30,332 nucleotides of DNA. Origin: a virus. A program made the position numbers and the translations under genes. A model generated the notes under the pieces. The model ran no database searches, was not told the DNA's origin, and saw only the letters and a list, made by a program, of their open reading frames with translations. This document shows, in pieces, positions 22,084 to 29,395 of the stretch; position 1 is the first letter of the stretch; each line of letters begins with the position of its first letter. Where the stretch lies: IMG/VR virus record IMGVR_UViG_3300010413_000120, positions 1 to 30,332 of that record. The stretch is one strand, 5' to 3'.

Positions 22084-22156
22084 TCAGGGAGTAAGCTATT
22101 GGTTTATATCGTGAGTTCACTTGCTCCCTGACATTTGCTACGTGAGTTCACTTGCT
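22084..22156 (+). repeat. Hairpin with duplicated CGTGAGTTCACTTGCT
   Basis: TCAGGGAG (22084-22091) and CTCCCTGA (22124-22131) form a perfect 8-bp outer stem. Its loop ends with CGTGAGTTCACTTGCT (22110-22125), which is repeated exactly at 22141-22156; each copy contains the small dyad GTGA-GT-TCAC. The second copy can compete for none of the outer stem, so the two copies may be binding sites for an RNA- or DNA-binding protein. It lies between two early genes, 42 nt before the next start. Confidence 0.6.
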
Positions 22157-22198
22157 GGCTAGTTGTTAAACTTATAAAATTCATAAGAGGAGAATATC

Positions 22199-22570
22199 AT
22201 GAAAAGATATCAACAACTATTCGTTTCACTCCAGGCAAGAGAAAACTGCAAAAAATCAGGAAACGATACCTGGCAAGACAAACATACAGAAACAATTGAC
22301 AAGCTTATAAACGATTTGCCATCAGGTGGTGGCTTTGATTCAGGTAGCCAATTGAAAGATTTTTCATCTAAGCCTGAAAAGATTGTCTTTTCTACTTCAT
22401 TTCACCATATGAATGATGATGGGTATTATATCGGCTGGAGTGATCACGATATAATCGTTACACCATCTTTTACTGGTTTTGATATTCGCGTTACTGGTAG
22501 AAACGTTAGAGATATAAAAGAGTATATAGGTGATGTTTTCTATGAATGTCTCAATAAGGATAATGAATAA
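22199..22570 (+). CDS. Conserved small phage protein (LPSGGGFDSGSQ type)
   Basis: This is a 123-residue protein with helical N-terminus (YQQLFVSLQARENCKKSGND, HTETIDKLINDL), then the signature LPSGGGFDSGSQLK, strands KIVFSTSFHHMNDDGYYIGW and HDIIVTPSFTGFDIRVTGRN, and a C-terminal helix (VRDIKEYIGDVFYECL). The pattern is shared by a widespread group of small proteins in phages and prophages of Gram-negative bacteria, function unknown. AGAGGAG lies 7 nt upstream, and the stop shares a base with the next start. Confidence 0.72.
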   Translation: MKRYQQLFVSLQARENCKKSGNDTWQDKHTETIDKLINDLPSGGGFDSGSQLKDFSSKPEKIVFSTSFHHMNDDGYYIGWSDHDIIVTPSFTGFDIRVTGRNVRDIKEYIGDVFYECLNKDNE

Positions 22571-22653
22571 TGATCAAAGAATCAATCTGTTTTGCAATCC
22601 AACTATTGTCCGGAGTAGCTATTGTAGCTGCTCTCACTTTAGTCTTACAATAA
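22570..22653 (+). CDS. 27-residue membrane peptide
   Basis: The frame reads MIKESICFAIQLLSGV then AIVAALTLVLQ, one membrane-spanning helix with a positive N-terminal end. Its ATG overlaps the previous stop (TAATG), so it is translationally coupled, and the stop is followed at once by the AAGGAG site of the next membrane gene. Such short single-pass proteins in early operons sometimes modulate host membrane processes or superinfection; no function is proven. Confidence 0.6.
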   Translation: MIKESICFAIQLLSGVAIVAALTLVLQ

Positions 22654-22665
22654 AGGAGTAATATT

Positions 22666-22818
22666 ATGGAAATTATGGTCTGTTTGTCTTTTGGTATTAT
22701 CGGCGTATATCTATCACAGGCAATACCCGCATGTTTTAAAGTAGATGTTCCATTGGGAATAGCTATACTTTTAGGTGTTTCATCTTATATCATAGCTGGA
22801 TATTTTTTGTTTCCTTGA
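22666..22818 (+). CDS. 50-residue two-helix membrane protein
   Basis: The frame begins MEIMVCLSFGIIGVYLSQAI and, after a short loop with PACFKVDVPLG, continues IAILLGVSSYIIAGYFLFP: two membrane helices. AAAGGAG lies 8 nt before the ATG. Paired with the preceding 27-residue membrane peptide, it may act with it in the inner membrane, for example in superinfection exclusion or as a small holin-like protein. No family recognised. Confidence 0.62.
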   Translation: MEIMVCLSFGIIGVYLSQAIPACFKVDVPLGIAILLGVSSYIIAGYFLFP

Positions 22819-22830
22819 TAAAATCAATTC

Positions 22831-22913
22831 TAATGCCCCTACATTCAACGATCATGTTAACGCATACTATCAGCACCTGATTGTTGATTCTAGGGCCATT
22901 ACAATGCGTTTTT
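22831..22913 (+). ncRNA. Structured RNA candidate: long imperfect stem with pseudoknot and U tract
   Basis: TAATGCCCCTACATTCAAC (22831-22849) faces GTTGATTCTAGGGCCATTA (22883-22901): 16 of 19 positions pair, and the three mismatches are C-C, C-C and T-T. Inside the loop a second hairpin forms, ATCAG-CAC-CTGAT (22869-22881). Also in the loop, AACGCAT (22859-22865) is fully complementary to ATGCGTT (22904-22910) just outside the main stem, followed by TTTTT. The last pairing makes either a pseudoknot or an alternative terminator-like hairpin. It lies between membrane-peptide genes and the next early genes. Confidence 0.6.
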
Positions 22914-22951
22914 GAATAGGTATCATAAAATTATGGTGGAGTATCTTGATT

Positions 22952-23140
22952 ATGTCTCACGACAAAGCAATAAAATACGGCAAGGAACATCGAAAAGAGT
23001 ATCTTCGTTCTGCTAGATTTGATAAAGAATGTAGGAATCATGGATCATGCACCTGGTGTGAAGGTATGCGTAGGTTTTTCGATAAGAAACGCAGGAAAGA
23101 AGCAGAACTAAAACTAAAGGAATATTACGATGAAAAATAA
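22952..23140 (+). CDS. Small Cys-rich basic protein (CRNHGSCTWCEGMR type)
   Basis: This 62-residue protein starts at the ATG at 22952, after GTGGAGT; an ATG two codons earlier is less well placed. The core CRNHGSCTWCEGMRRFF has Cys and His in C-x2-H-x2-C-x2-C spacing that may bind zinc, flanked by strongly charged helices (KYGKEHRKEYLRSARF, FDKKRRKEAELKLKEYY). Similar proteins recur in other Gram-negative phages. The role is unknown; nucleic-acid binding is plausible. It overlaps the next gene by 11 nt. Confidence 0.68.
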   Translation: MSHDKAIKYGKEHRKEYLRSARFDKECRNHGSCTWCEGMRRFFDKKRRKEAELKLKEYYDEK

Positions 23141-23519
23141 CGATAACGTAGAAAAACTGGTTGAAGCTTGTGTTAAGTGGATCAATGGGAATGAATTTGG
23201 AAACTATCACGGTTCATTGCGTACCTTAGTTTCCTGGTTCGCTAGGACTGACAGAATTTTCCAATGGACTAGCATGTCTGAAATTGATGAAGCTACTGAA
23301 ATACTAATGGATATTCTCGATCGTGGTCCAGTGAAGCTACAGAAGAAGAATGTCTATTATGATGGTCCTACAGTGGTATGTCGTAGTTGTGGCTCCTCTT
23401 TGGTAGCTACTAGATTGAACAAGAAACAATCGGATCTATGCCAGGAATGCTACGATTCTATTTACAACTATGCTATTGAAGGAATTGAGGAAATGAAAAT
23501 AGAAGAAGAAATTGATTGA
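23130..23519 (+). CDS. Zinc-ribbon-containing early protein
   Basis: This is a 129-residue protein. Residues 1-80 are helical and acidic to neutral (VEKLVEACVKWINGNEFGNY, ...EIDEATEILMDILDRG). A C-terminal zinc ribbon follows, with CRSCGSSLVATRL and LCQECYDSIYNY (Cys pairs about 18 residues apart), and an acidic tail (EGIEEMKIEEEID). AAAGGAATATTACG precedes the ATG inside the previous gene. The ribbon suggests nucleic acid or protein binding. The promoter for the next unit overlaps its last codons. Confidence 0.7.
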   Translation: MKNNDNVEKLVEACVKWINGNEFGNYHGSLRTLVSWFARTDRIFQWTSMSEIDEATEILMDILDRGPVKLQKKNVYYDGPTVVCRSCGSSLVATRLNKKQSDLCQECYDSIYNYAIEGIEEMKIEEEID

Positions 23520-23544
23520 CAAAGTGAAAATTGTACGTTACAAT
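23516..23544 (+). promoter_or_regulatory. Sigma70 promoter before the replication genes
   Basis: TTGACA (23516-23521), 17 bp, TACAAT (23539-23544): -35 perfect, -10 one base from consensus. It overlaps the end of the preceding coding region and would start near 23551, giving a 30-nt leader to the pentapeptide gene at 23581 and on into primase, methyltransferase and polymerase. Confidence 0.85.
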
Positions 23545-23580
23545 ATTTATTGTTATTAACTTTAATTTAATAGGAATAGA

Positions 23581-24393
23581 ATGAAAACTTATACAAAAGA
23601 AGAATTAAATAACATTATCACATTACATATAGAATGGATAAAAGGTAATTCAAAAGAAAATTGTGCAAATTTAAGTTATGCAAATTTAATTGGTACAAAT
23701 TTAAGTTATGCAAATTTAATTTATGCAAATTTAAGTTATACAAATTTAAGAAATGCAAATTTAAGTTATGCAAATTTAATTGGTACAAATTTAAGTTATG
23801 CAGATTTAAGTGATGTAGATTTAAGTGATGTAGATTTAAGTGATGCAAATTTAAGTTATACAAATTTAAGAAATGCAAATTTAAATTATGCAAATTTAAG
23901 ATATGCAGATTTAAGTTATGCAGATTTAAGTGATGTAGATTTAAGTGATGCAAATTTAAGTTATACAAATTTAAGTTATACAAATTTAAGAAATGCAAAT
24001 TTAAGAAATGCAAATTTAAATCATGCAAATTTAAGATATGCAGATTTAAATTTTGTTAAATACAATTATTTAACAGCTGGATTTAATTTATCTTGCCCAG
24101 AAGAAGGGGAATTTATTGGATTTAAGAAATCTTTCAATGGTGCCATAGTTAAATTATTAATATGTAAAGATGCAAAAAGATCCTCTGCTACAACTAGAAA
24201 ATGTAGAGCATCAAAAGCTAAAGTATTAGAGATAAGTGGTGGATTAGAGAAAGCATACTCAAAATATGATAGTTCTTTCATATACGAAGTAGGTAAAACA
24301 ATAGAAGTAAAAGATTTTGATGAAGATAGATGGAATGAATGCTCTACAGGTATTCATTTCTTTTTAACCAGAAAAGAAGCGGAGGAATATTAA
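23581..24393 (+). CDS. Pentapeptide-repeat protein with DUF5758-like C-terminal domain
   Basis: This is a 270-residue protein. After a short helical start (TYTKEELNNIITLHIEWIKG), residues 29-158 are 26 uninterrupted pentapeptides of type A/T/V-N/D-L-x-x (ANLSY, TNLRN, ADLSD and so on), which form a right-handed square beta-helix. Residues about 165-270 carry FNGAIVKLLICKDAKRSSAT, TIEVKDFDEDRWNECSTGIH and a final FFLTRKEAEEY, matching the DUF5758 domain often fused to phage pentapeptide repeats. Some pentapeptide proteins mimic DNA and block gyrase (Qnr, MfpA), but most have no known role and the DUF5758 fusion is uncharacterised. It is the first gene after the promoter at 23516. Confidence 0.88.
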   Translation: MKTYTKEELNNIITLHIEWIKGNSKENCANLSYANLIGTNLSYANLIYANLSYTNLRNANLSYANLIGTNLSYADLSDVDLSDVDLSDANLSYTNLRNANLNYANLRYADLSYADLSDVDLSDANLSYTNLSYTNLRNANLRNANLNHANLRYADLNFVKYNYLTAGFNLSCPEEGEFIGFKKSFNGAIVKLLICKDAKRSSATTRKCRASKAKVLEISGGLEKAYSKYDSSFIYEVGKTIEVKDFDEDRWNECSTGIHFFLTRKEAEEY

Positions 24394-24394
24394 A

Positions 24395-24868
24395 ATGGAT
24401 GAATATGAAAAAGTAGAACAAGGTATAATTGAATGGAATAAATCAAGAGGTAATACTATATTTGATCTTGATACTGAAATGAAAATGTTATTGGAAGAAG
24501 CTCAGGAGTACTTCCATTCTAGTACACTTTTTGATAGAATAGATGCATATGTAGATTTTCAATTTGTGGCTATTGGTACAAAATGGAAACATGGAGAAAA
24601 TAAAGTAGTAGAGGATATTATTTTTGATTTTATTGACAATACGGGTTTTATAATTGGGTGTGATTTAGAGAGTATATTTGAAAACCTAAATTTTCCAATG
24701 AGGCATTATTTTAATTTCATTAATGATGGATTGGAAATTGTATTGAAGTATAACAACAAAAAATCATCAATGAAAGACAAGAATGGTAAGATTGTAAAGC
24801 CTGTTAATTTTGTTGGTCCCGAAAAGGAATTGGAAAAGTTATTTAATGAATATATGGACAAATGTTAA
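24395..24868 (+). CDS. MazG-like nucleotide pyrophosphohydrolase
   Basis: This 157-residue all-helical protein has the acidic E-E-x2-E and D-x2-D motifs of the MazG/dUTPase-like superfamily (LLEEAQEYFHSSTLFDRIDA, then YVDFQFVAIGTKW) and the late 'N/D-G-L-E-I-V ... KNGKIVKPVNFVGPE' segment typical of phage MazG-type enzymes. These hydrolyse non-canonical or regulatory nucleoside triphosphates with magnesium, adjusting the dNTP or alarmone pool during replication. GGAGGAA lies 9 nt before the ATG. It directly precedes the primase-helicase. Confidence 0.78.
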   Translation: MDEYEKVEQGIIEWNKSRGNTIFDLDTEMKMLLEEAQEYFHSSTLFDRIDAYVDFQFVAIGTKWKHGENKVVEDIIFDFIDNTGFIIGCDLESIFENLNFPMRHYFNFINDGLEIVLKYNNKKSSMKDKNGKIVKPVNFVGPEKELEKLFNEYMDKC

Positions 24869-24869
24869 T

Positions 24870-26654
24870 ATGGATGAAATACAGAAAATAAAGAATGCTT
24901 TGTCATACATTGATCCAGACGTAAGTTATTCAGAATGGTTATCTATTGGCATGGCATTGCATTCTTGGGATGAGGATATAGGTTTTATAGAATGGGACTT
25001 ATGGTCAAAAAATGGTAGTAAATATGAATGGAGATACATAAAAGATAAGTGGAATAGTTTTAGATCAAATGGAGGAATTACTTTAAATACTTTATTCCAT
25101 ATGGCAAAAGAAAATGGATGGAATAAAGAAGGGGAAGATGAAGAAACGATGCAAAATACATATGATCCCTCACAAATATGTGATCCTAGTGTATTACCTT
25201 TCATTGCATTAACTAAACGTAAAATATCAGCAGAAGTATGTAGATTATATGGCGTACATACTTCTGTTATGGAAGCAGATGGTAAAACATTAGATAAAAG
25301 TTACTTTCCTTATAAAAAGAATGGAGTGGTTACTGGATACCATGTAAGAAATCATAATCCAAAAGATAAGAGGGACAAAATTAATGCTGATATTGGAACT
25401 GGTAGTGGCAATCTTGATCTATTTGGTAAGGAAGTAGCATCTAGATCCAGAAGGAAAAGAATATTTATCACTGAAGGGAGAATAGATTGTTTATCATTAG
25501 CAGAAACCTTTAAAGAGCATACCAAGAAAGATTTTAAAGGATTTGATGGCATAGTATCAATAAATAATGGAAGTAGTTCAGCATTGAAAGACTGCCTTAA
25601 TAACAGAGAATTTATTGAGAGTTTCCAGGAAGTAATTTTAGTATTTGATGCAGATGAAGATGGGAGAAAAGCAGCATCAAAAGTATTAAAATCTTTCCCC
25701 AGATTTAAAGTAGCAAAGTTACCAGAAGGTCTTGATTGCAATGAGATGAGATTGCAAGGTAGAGACAAGGAATTATATGATCTGGTAATGTGGAAAGCAG
25801 AAAATGTAAGACAGGGTGAATCAATAAAGATAGATGATAAATTTATTGAGAAAGCCTTAGAAAAACCTAAGATGGGTTTATCAACACCTTGGCCTAGTGT
25901 TGATAAAAAGATTTTTGGTATTAGGCCACATACAATATGGATTGTTGGTGCTGCACCAAAGATAGGTAAGAGTGAGCATAAGAACCAACTAATCCAACAC
26001 TTATCATTTTATCATAAAAGACCTGTTGGAGTGTATGATTTAGAAGTCCATCCAGTAATAACAGCCAAACAAATAATTTCAAAACATATAGGAGTAAACC
26101 TAATAAGGCCAGATGCAGATTATAATAATGAAGATTTAATAAATAGCTTGAAAGAATTATCTAAAACTGGTATTATGTTTTATGATAGAGGAGCATCAAG
26201 AGAATGGAGTGATATTAGGATATGTATTGAAGAGCAACATATATTAGATGGTGTATGTGAATTTTTTCTTGATCCTTTAACTGCATTAATATCGAGATAT
26301 ACAGCAGCAGAAGCTAATGATAAACTTAATGAGATAATGACAGATGCAGCAGATTTGGTATTTAAATACCCAATAACCTTATTTATGTATTCACATGTAA
26401 ATAATAAACCTAAAGGGTCTCTGCCTCACGAAAGAGGAGGAAAAGTATTAAGCAGTGAATTTACAGGAAGTAGAGCATTAGAGAAGTGGTCCCATTTTGG
26501 GTTTGGAATAAGCAGAAATAGATCAGATGACTGTGAGCCAGAAAATGAAAACTTTTCAGAAATATCTCTATTGTATTCTAGGGAACCAGTCACTGGTTAT
26601 AAATTAAGTAGACTATATTATGATAATGAAACAACAAAATATTTGGAGGAATAA
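24870..26654 (+). CDS. Primase-helicase, T7 gp4-like with PriCT_2-like N-terminus
   Basis: This is a 594-residue protein; the ATG at 24870 directly follows the previous stop. Residues 1-85 (SYSEWLSIGMALHSW, WDLWSKNGSKYEWRYIKDKW) resemble a PriCT_2 domain and take the place of the zinc-binding domain of T7 gp4; no zinc Cys set is seen. A primase core follows, with TOPRIM residues E202 (ITEG) and D260/D262 (VFDADEDG). The RecA-like helicase domain has Walker A GAAPKIGKS (360-368), Walker B CEFFLDP (463-469) and the later MYSHVNN and TGSRALEKWSHFGFGI motifs. It would unwind the fork and lay primers for the polymerase encoded 0.9 kb downstream. Confidence 0.92.
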   Translation: MDEIQKIKNALSYIDPDVSYSEWLSIGMALHSWDEDIGFIEWDLWSKNGSKYEWRYIKDKWNSFRSNGGITLNTLFHMAKENGWNKEGEDEETMQNTYDPSQICDPSVLPFIALTKRKISAEVCRLYGVHTSVMEADGKTLDKSYFPYKKNGVVTGYHVRNHNPKDKRDKINADIGTGSGNLDLFGKEVASRSRRKRIFITEGRIDCLSLAETFKEHTKKDFKGFDGIVSINNGSSSALKDCLNNREFIESFQEVILVFDADEDGRKAASKVLKSFPRFKVAKLPEGLDCNEMRLQGRDKELYDLVMWKAENVRQGESIKIDDKFIEKALEKPKMGLSTPWPSVDKKIFGIRPHTIWIVGAAPKIGKSEHKNQLIQHLSFYHKRPVGVYDLEVHPVITAKQIISKHIGVNLIRPDADYNNEDLINSLKELSKTGIMFYDRGASREWSDIRICIEEQHILDGVCEFFLDPLTALISRYTAAEANDKLNEIMTDAADLVFKYPITLFMYSHVNNKPKGSLPHERGGKVLSSEFTGSRALEKWSHFGFGISRNRSDDCEPENENFSEISLLYSREPVTGYKLSRLYYDNETTKYLEE

Positions 26655-26962
26655 TGAATAAACAAGAAGCAATTAAAAGAGAAAAAGAAAGATATGGTAA
26701 GAATTTCTATATATTAAATTCTCTGCCAGATAATCTAGATATAGAGTTTATTTCTGATAGAGGAGAAGTATTTATAACTCCATATAAAAAGTTTAATGAT
26801 TTGTATAAAGACGGCTTAGATATGGCAATAAATTATTATTTTCTTGATTATGATAGTATTTGTATTTCTTGTGATTATAATGGTATAAATATAGCTTTTT
26901 ATTGTGAGGAAATAGGTAAAACAGAAAATTATTTAGAAAGTATAGGAGCAAAGCGTGCCTGA
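26654..26962 (+). CDS. Small protein between primase and methyltransferase-like gene, unknown
   Basis: This is a 102-residue acidic protein with a helical start (NKQEAIKREKERYGKNFY) and strands rich in Asp, Tyr and Ile (IEFISDRGEVFITPYKKF, INYYFLDYDSICISCDYNGI). One base overlaps each neighbour (TAATG upstream and TGATG-type downstream), so it is part of the replication operon. I recognise no family. Confidence 0.65.
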   Translation: MNKQEAIKREKERYGKNFYILNSLPDNLDIEFISDRGEVFITPYKKFNDLYKDGLDMAINYYFLDYDSICISCDYNGINIAFYCEEIGKTENYLESIGAKRA

Positions 26963-27546
26963 TGAGAGTTTTAATAGGCTGTGAAGAAAATGGAAAGATA
27001 AGAGATGCATTTAAAGCAAAAGGAGCAGATGCTTGGAGTTGTGATTTGCTTGACACAAGGAGGCCAGGAAATCACTACCAATGTGACATAATAGATATAG
27101 TAGTATTAAATTGGGATTTAATTATACTGCATCCGGATTGCACTAAGTTAGCTGTAAGTGGTAATAGATGGTATGGCAAAGGTAAAGAAAGATATAATGA
27201 AAGGTTGGAGGCAATGAAATGGACTGAAGAATTATGGGAAAAGGCTAAACATTATTGTAATCATGTTGTACTAGAAAATCCAATTGGTGTTCTTGGTAAA
27301 ACATTACTTGGGAAACCCTCACAGTATATTCACCCTTGGGAATATGGGCATGAAGAAACAAAAAAGACTTGCTTATGGCTACATAATGTTCCAAAATTAA
27401 AACCAACAAATGTTGTAGAGCCAAAAGAAAACAGAATATGGAAAATGCCACCATCAAAAGATAGAAAAAGGTTAAGAAGTGAAACTTATGATGGATGGGC
27501 AAAAGCAATGGCGGATCAATGGTATGGAATACATATTCGATGCTGA
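26962..27546 (+). CDS. Methyltransferase-like protein of the phage cytosine-MTase-related family
   Basis: This is a 194-residue protein with a SAM-type Rossmann start (MRVLIGCEENGKIRDAFKAK, then GADAWSCDLLD), LILHPDCTKLAVSGNRWY, a VVLENPIGV strand and a C-terminal ETKKTCLWLHNVPKLKPTN...MPPSKDRKRLRSETYDG. The pattern matches a phage group often annotated as DNA (cytosine-5) methyltransferase-like. At the place where the group usually shows P-P-C, this protein has P58-D59-C60; the Cys is kept. It lacks the target-recognition region of full methylases (over 300 residues). It could methylate DNA or a nucleotide, or be inactive. Overlaps the polymerase gene by 23 nt. Confidence 0.72.
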   Translation: MRVLIGCEENGKIRDAFKAKGADAWSCDLLDTRRPGNHYQCDIIDIVVLNWDLIILHPDCTKLAVSGNRWYGKGKERYNERLEAMKWTEELWEKAKHYCNHVVLENPIGVLGKTLLGKPSQYIHPWEYGHEETKKTCLWLHNVPKLKPTNVVEPKENRIWKMPPSKDRKRLRSETYDGWAKAMADQWYGIHIRC

Positions 27547-29395
27547 ATGGAATTATCCACAAAATACTAAGATACTTGTTTTATCAGTAGGTACAGTAGA
27601 AAAAGGTATACTTGATTCTACAAATGATTATGATAGGATGAGAAAGTTTTTTACTAATAAAGATATAACAATAGTTGGCCATAATATATGGAGGGCAGAT
27701 AAACCTATTATAGAGAAGTTGCTTAATATTAAGATTGAATGTAAGATGATTGATACTCTACCACTTTCTTGGTGTATCGAGTTTAATAAAAAGAAACATG
27801 GACTTGAACAATGGGGAGAAGAATTTGGTATAGAGAAACCTAATATTGAAGATTGGAATAATCTTGGATATAAGAAGTATCAACATAGATGTGAGCATGA
27901 TGTAAAGATAAACATCGAACTGTGGAAAAGGTTAAAAGCTAAACTAAATAAACTGTACGAAGGAGATTATCAAAGACTAATAGATTATCTTAATTTCAAG
28001 ATGTATTGTGCAATGCTTCAAGAGAAGTCTCGATGGAAGTTGGATGTTGATAAATGCACTAAAGGTCTTGAGGAATTAACCAAAGAAAAGGAGGAGAAGA
28101 CAAAGATACTTGAATCAGTAATGCCTAAAGTACCAATTAAAGTAAAGAAGACTAAACCAAAGAAACCATTTAAACAAGATGGTACATGGAGTGCAACAGG
28201 TGAGAAGTGGTTTAATCTTCTTAAAGAACAAGATTTACCAGAAGACTATGATGGTGTAATAGAAGTAATCAATGGCTATAAAGAACCTAATCCTGGCAGT
28301 CATGATCAGATAAAAGATTGGTTATGCAGCCTTGGATGGAAACCACAGACATTTAAATTTGTAAGAAATAAAGAGACAAACGAAGTTAAACAGATCCCTC
28401 AGATTAACTTACCACATGGGCAAGGGATCTGCCATAGTATTAAGAAGCTGTATAGCAAAGAACCTAATCTTGAACTACTAGATGGACTATCAATCATAAC
28501 CCATCGAATAACACTACTAGATGGCTTTCTAAGGGGTGTTGACAAAGAAGGGTATGTAACAGCTAAGATACAGGGAATAACCAATACAATGAGGTTTAAG
28601 CACGCTGTATGTGTTAATCTCCCTGGAGTAGATAAAGCCTATGGAAAATTGATTAGGGGTTGTTTGATAGCATCAGATGATGAGCATGAATTGTGCGGAT
28701 CTGACCAGGCACAACTTGAGGATCGCACTAAGCAGCACTATCTCTGGCAATTTGATAAGGATTATGTTATGGAGATGTGCGAGCCAGGATATGATCCACA
28801 TATTGATATTGCAGTACAAGCAGGATTTCTTACCAAAGAGCAAGAAGAAAGGCATAAGACAGGAAACTTTTTAAATGAGCAGGATAAGAAAGAAATAAAG
28901 GAGGGAAGAAAGAGAGCAAAGCCTGTTAACTATGGGGCTGTCTACAATCAACAACCAAAGAGTTTGGCAAGAGATACAGGGATGCCTTTAAAACAAGCGA
29001 AAGAGCTATATGATGTATACTGGAAGCGTAATTGGGCAGTCAAGGCAGTAGCTAGACAGACAAAGACAAAGAAAGAATTTGGCAGTATGTGGTTGTATAA
29101 TCCTGTAAGTAAATTGTGGTACAGTTTGAGAAGTGAAGGAGATAAGTTTTCTACATTGAACCAAGGAACAGGTGCCTATTGTTTTGATACTTGGCTTAAG
29201 CATGTATTAAGTAAAAGGGAACAACTAACAGCTCAGTTTCATGATGAAGGAGTTTGGAATGTAAAGAAAGGATACAGAAAAGAAGTTGAACAATTATTGA
29301 GATGGGCAATTAAAGAAACAAATAAAGAGTTAAGATTGAATAGGGAGTTGGATATAGACGTACAATTCGATGATAACTACGCAGGAATACACTAA
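27524..29395 (+). CDS. DNA polymerase, family A, with 3'-5' exonuclease
   Basis: This 623-residue protein starts at the ATG at 27524, inside the previous gene; earlier starts lack support. The exonuclease domain has DxE (D6-A-E8), D59 in VGHNIWRADKP and D126 in CEHDVKIN. The polymerase domain has motif A GSDQAQLEDR (D394), the O-helix pattern R462-x3-K466-x3-Y470-x3-Y474, and motif C FHDE (H573-D574-E575). Y470 corresponds to T7 Tyr526, the residue linked to weak discrimination against dideoxynucleotides. It is shorter than T7 polymerase (704). At exo III the usual Tyr four residues before the Asp is Arg (R122). It is the genome replicase. Confidence 0.95.
   Translation: MEYIFDAEWNYPQNTKILVLSVGTVEKGILDSTNDYDRMRKFFTNKDITIVGHNIWRADKPIIEKLLNIKIECKMIDTLPLSWCIEFNKKKHGLEQWGEEFGIEKPNIEDWNNLGYKKYQHRCEHDVKINIELWKRLKAKLNKLYEGDYQRLIDYLNFKMYCAMLQEKSRWKLDVDKCTKGLEELTKEKEEKTKILESVMPKVPIKVKKTKPKKPFKQDGTWSATGEKWFNLLKEQDLPEDYDGVIEVINGYKEPNPGSHDQIKDWLCSLGWKPQTFKFVRNKETNEVKQIPQINLPHGQGICHSIKKLYSKEPNLELLDGLSIITHRITLLDGFLRGVDKEGYVTAKIQGITNTMRFKHAVCVNLPGVDKAYGKLIRGCLIASDDEHELCGSDQAQLEDRTKQHYLWQFDKDYVMEMCEPGYDPHIDIAVQAGFLTKEQEERHKTGNFLNEQDKKEIKEGRKRAKPVNYGAVYNQQPKSLARDTGMPLKQAKELYDVYWKRNWAVKAVARQTKTKKEFGSMWLYNPVSKLWYSLRSEGDKFSTLNQGTGAYCFDTWLKHVLSKREQLTAQFHDEGVWNVKKGYRKEVEQLLRWAIKETNKELRLNRELDIDVQFDDNYAGIH

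Noticed and set aside
23618-24028. Long minus-strand open frame of Leu, Asn, His repeats
   Set aside because: It is the antisense image of the pentapeptide repeats; the 15-bp period keeps the other strand free of stops. No ribosome site and no meaningful protein pattern.
28677-28874. Plus- and minus-strand frames inside the polymerase gene
   Set aside because: They overlap motif A of the polymerase in other frames, have no ribosome sites and no family resemblance.
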